From a bacterium (GTDB lineage: Bacteria > Acidobacteriota > Thermoanaerobaculia > Multivoradales > J023): DNA of 51,709 nt. The DNA is taken from assembly GCA_024226315.1 (NCBI GenBank), contig JAAELT010000481.1:1-51709 (forward strand). Reading direction: 5' to 3'. Below the pieces are notes generated by a model. It was not told the DNA's origin. It made no database searches and worked only from the letters and a program-made list of their open reading frames with translations. Positions 51,295-51,709 of the stretch are shown in pieces. A program made the translations under genes and the position numbers. Every line of letters begins with the position of its first letter. The first letter of the stretch is position 1.

Positions 51295-51325
51295 GACAGT
51301 GCCGCGGGGCCTCCCCGGCACTGTC
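51295..51325. repeat. Long palindromic hairpin, REP-like
   Basis: GACAGTGCCG at 51295-51304 pairs perfectly with CGGCACTGTC at 51316-51325, with a further G/C-rich inner stem (GGG with CCC). It is the only such palindrome I see in the window and lies 270 bp from the RAYT start. It may be the REP-type recognition hairpin of that family, or the terminator of a lost gene. Confidence 0.6.
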
Positions 51326-51437
51326 TGAGGTCATTTCGGAGCGGAATCCGCGTTACCGAGTAGACGGTGCAGGGGGTATCTTTGGGGAAAGCATGATCGG
51401 AAGAGGGGCTGGCCGCCACGGTACAGTAGGTGCCACC

Positions 51438-51709
51438 GTGGCCGATCACGAACAATCCGGACCCGGCGTGCCGCCGCTCAAGGGGACGACGACCCTCGCC
51501 TACCGCATGAGCGGCACGCCGCCGACCGCGCTCGACGATCCTTCGGTCTTGCGACGGGGCGACAGCCTGGGACGCTACATGGTCCTGGAGCCGATCGGTT
51601 CGGGCGGCATGGGGGTGGTCTACGCCGCATACGATCCGGATCTCGATCGGAAAGTGGCGGTGAAGCTGCTGCACACGCCTGGGGCGGAGCAGCGTCGCCT
51701 GCTGTACGA
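51438..51709 (+). CDS. Eukaryotic-type Ser/Thr protein kinase, N-terminal part
   Basis: The frame is open to the right edge (90 codons visible). After a low-complexity start (ADHEQSGPGVPPLKG) the kinase domain begins with GDSLGRYMVLEPIGSGGMGV (41-60), containing the glycine-rich loop, followed by VYAAYDPDLDRKVAVKLLHT with the ATP-binding lysine K76. This is the PknB/STPK family, often followed by sensor repeats. GTG 51438 has AGGTG upstream and lies shortly after a TACAGT -10-like element; ATG 51393 is an in-frame alternative. The span 51025-51437 holds no other gene. The FHA activator at 39227 could read out this kind of kinase. Confidence 0.85.
   Translation, partial: MADHEQSGPGVPPLKGTTTLAYRMSGTPPTALDDPSVLRRGDSLGRYMVLEPIGSGGMGVVYAAYDPDLDRKVAVKLLHTPGAEQRRLLY

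Noticed and set aside
1..51709. tRNA, rRNA, riboswitch or tmRNA genes
   Set aside because: I found no cloverleaf with a CCA-type end, no rRNA core sequence and no known riboswitch consensus; short conserved RNAs could still be missed by eye.

Overview
The window is mostly GC-rich bacterial chromosome. Several traits together suggest an environmental, gliding or surface-living lineage with large surface proteins: a eukaryotic-type Ser/Thr kinase, an FHA-type sigma-54 activator, very long FG-GAP/thrombospondin-type-3 surface proteins, an Rhs protein and many small XRE/TPR genes. Acidobacteriota (Thermoanaerobaculia-like) fits best and Myxococcota is the alternative. This is inference from gene style; no rRNA or universal marker is present.

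Layout. (1) 1-6.1 kb is a compact accessory module. A minus-strand set with stop/start overlaps encodes a RepB-like primase and two small proteins, next to a DNA segment that folds into a three-way junction. A TPR protein and a small secreted repeat peptide form a second minus-strand pair. A divergent plus-strand operon has five overlapping small genes (XRE regulator, HTH protein, Cys-rich and zinc-ribbon proteins). (2) 6.5-12.7 kb is one AT-richer Rhs/SpvB-type toxin gene with seven near-identical 53-residue repeats. (3) 13.4-21.6 kb is bounded by copies of a roughly 190-bp dispersed repeat. Between the copies lie a three-gene operon (thymidylate-synthase homologue with a dCMP-hydroxymethylase-like substitution, UDG-fold-like protein, alpha-glutamyl/putrescinyl-thymine pyrophosphorylase-like protein) and a convergent HigB/HigA-IrrE toxin-antitoxin pair. 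An IS21-family element is inserted exactly inside one repeat copy. (4) 22.4-40.7 kb is a minus-strand surface-protein cluster: FHA sigma-54 activator, an exported bactofilin-like/Ig protein preceded by an excellent sigma-54 promoter, a lipoprotein and a 3546-residue adhesin-like protein. (5) 40.7-44.3 kb is a gene graveyard of frameshifted fragments with two more repeat copies, a broken Phd-AraC fusion with paired palindromic operators, and a frameshifted PIN toxin. (6) 44.4-49.4 kb is an AT-richer plus-strand operon with an M29-aminopeptidase-like protein, an AAA ATPase fused to a PD-(D/E)xK nuclease, and a second AAA ATPase. I read this as a candidate uncharacterised defence system. (7) 49.4-51.0 kb holds a truncated group II intron and an internally deleted REP-associated transposase. 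The start of a Ser/Thr kinase gene closes the window.

The two most promising systems are the pyrimidine-modification-like operon at 14.0-16.7 kb and the protease-like/ATPase/nuclease operon at 44.4-49.4 kb. Both sit in mobile-element-rich, repeat-marked surroundings typical of defence islands.
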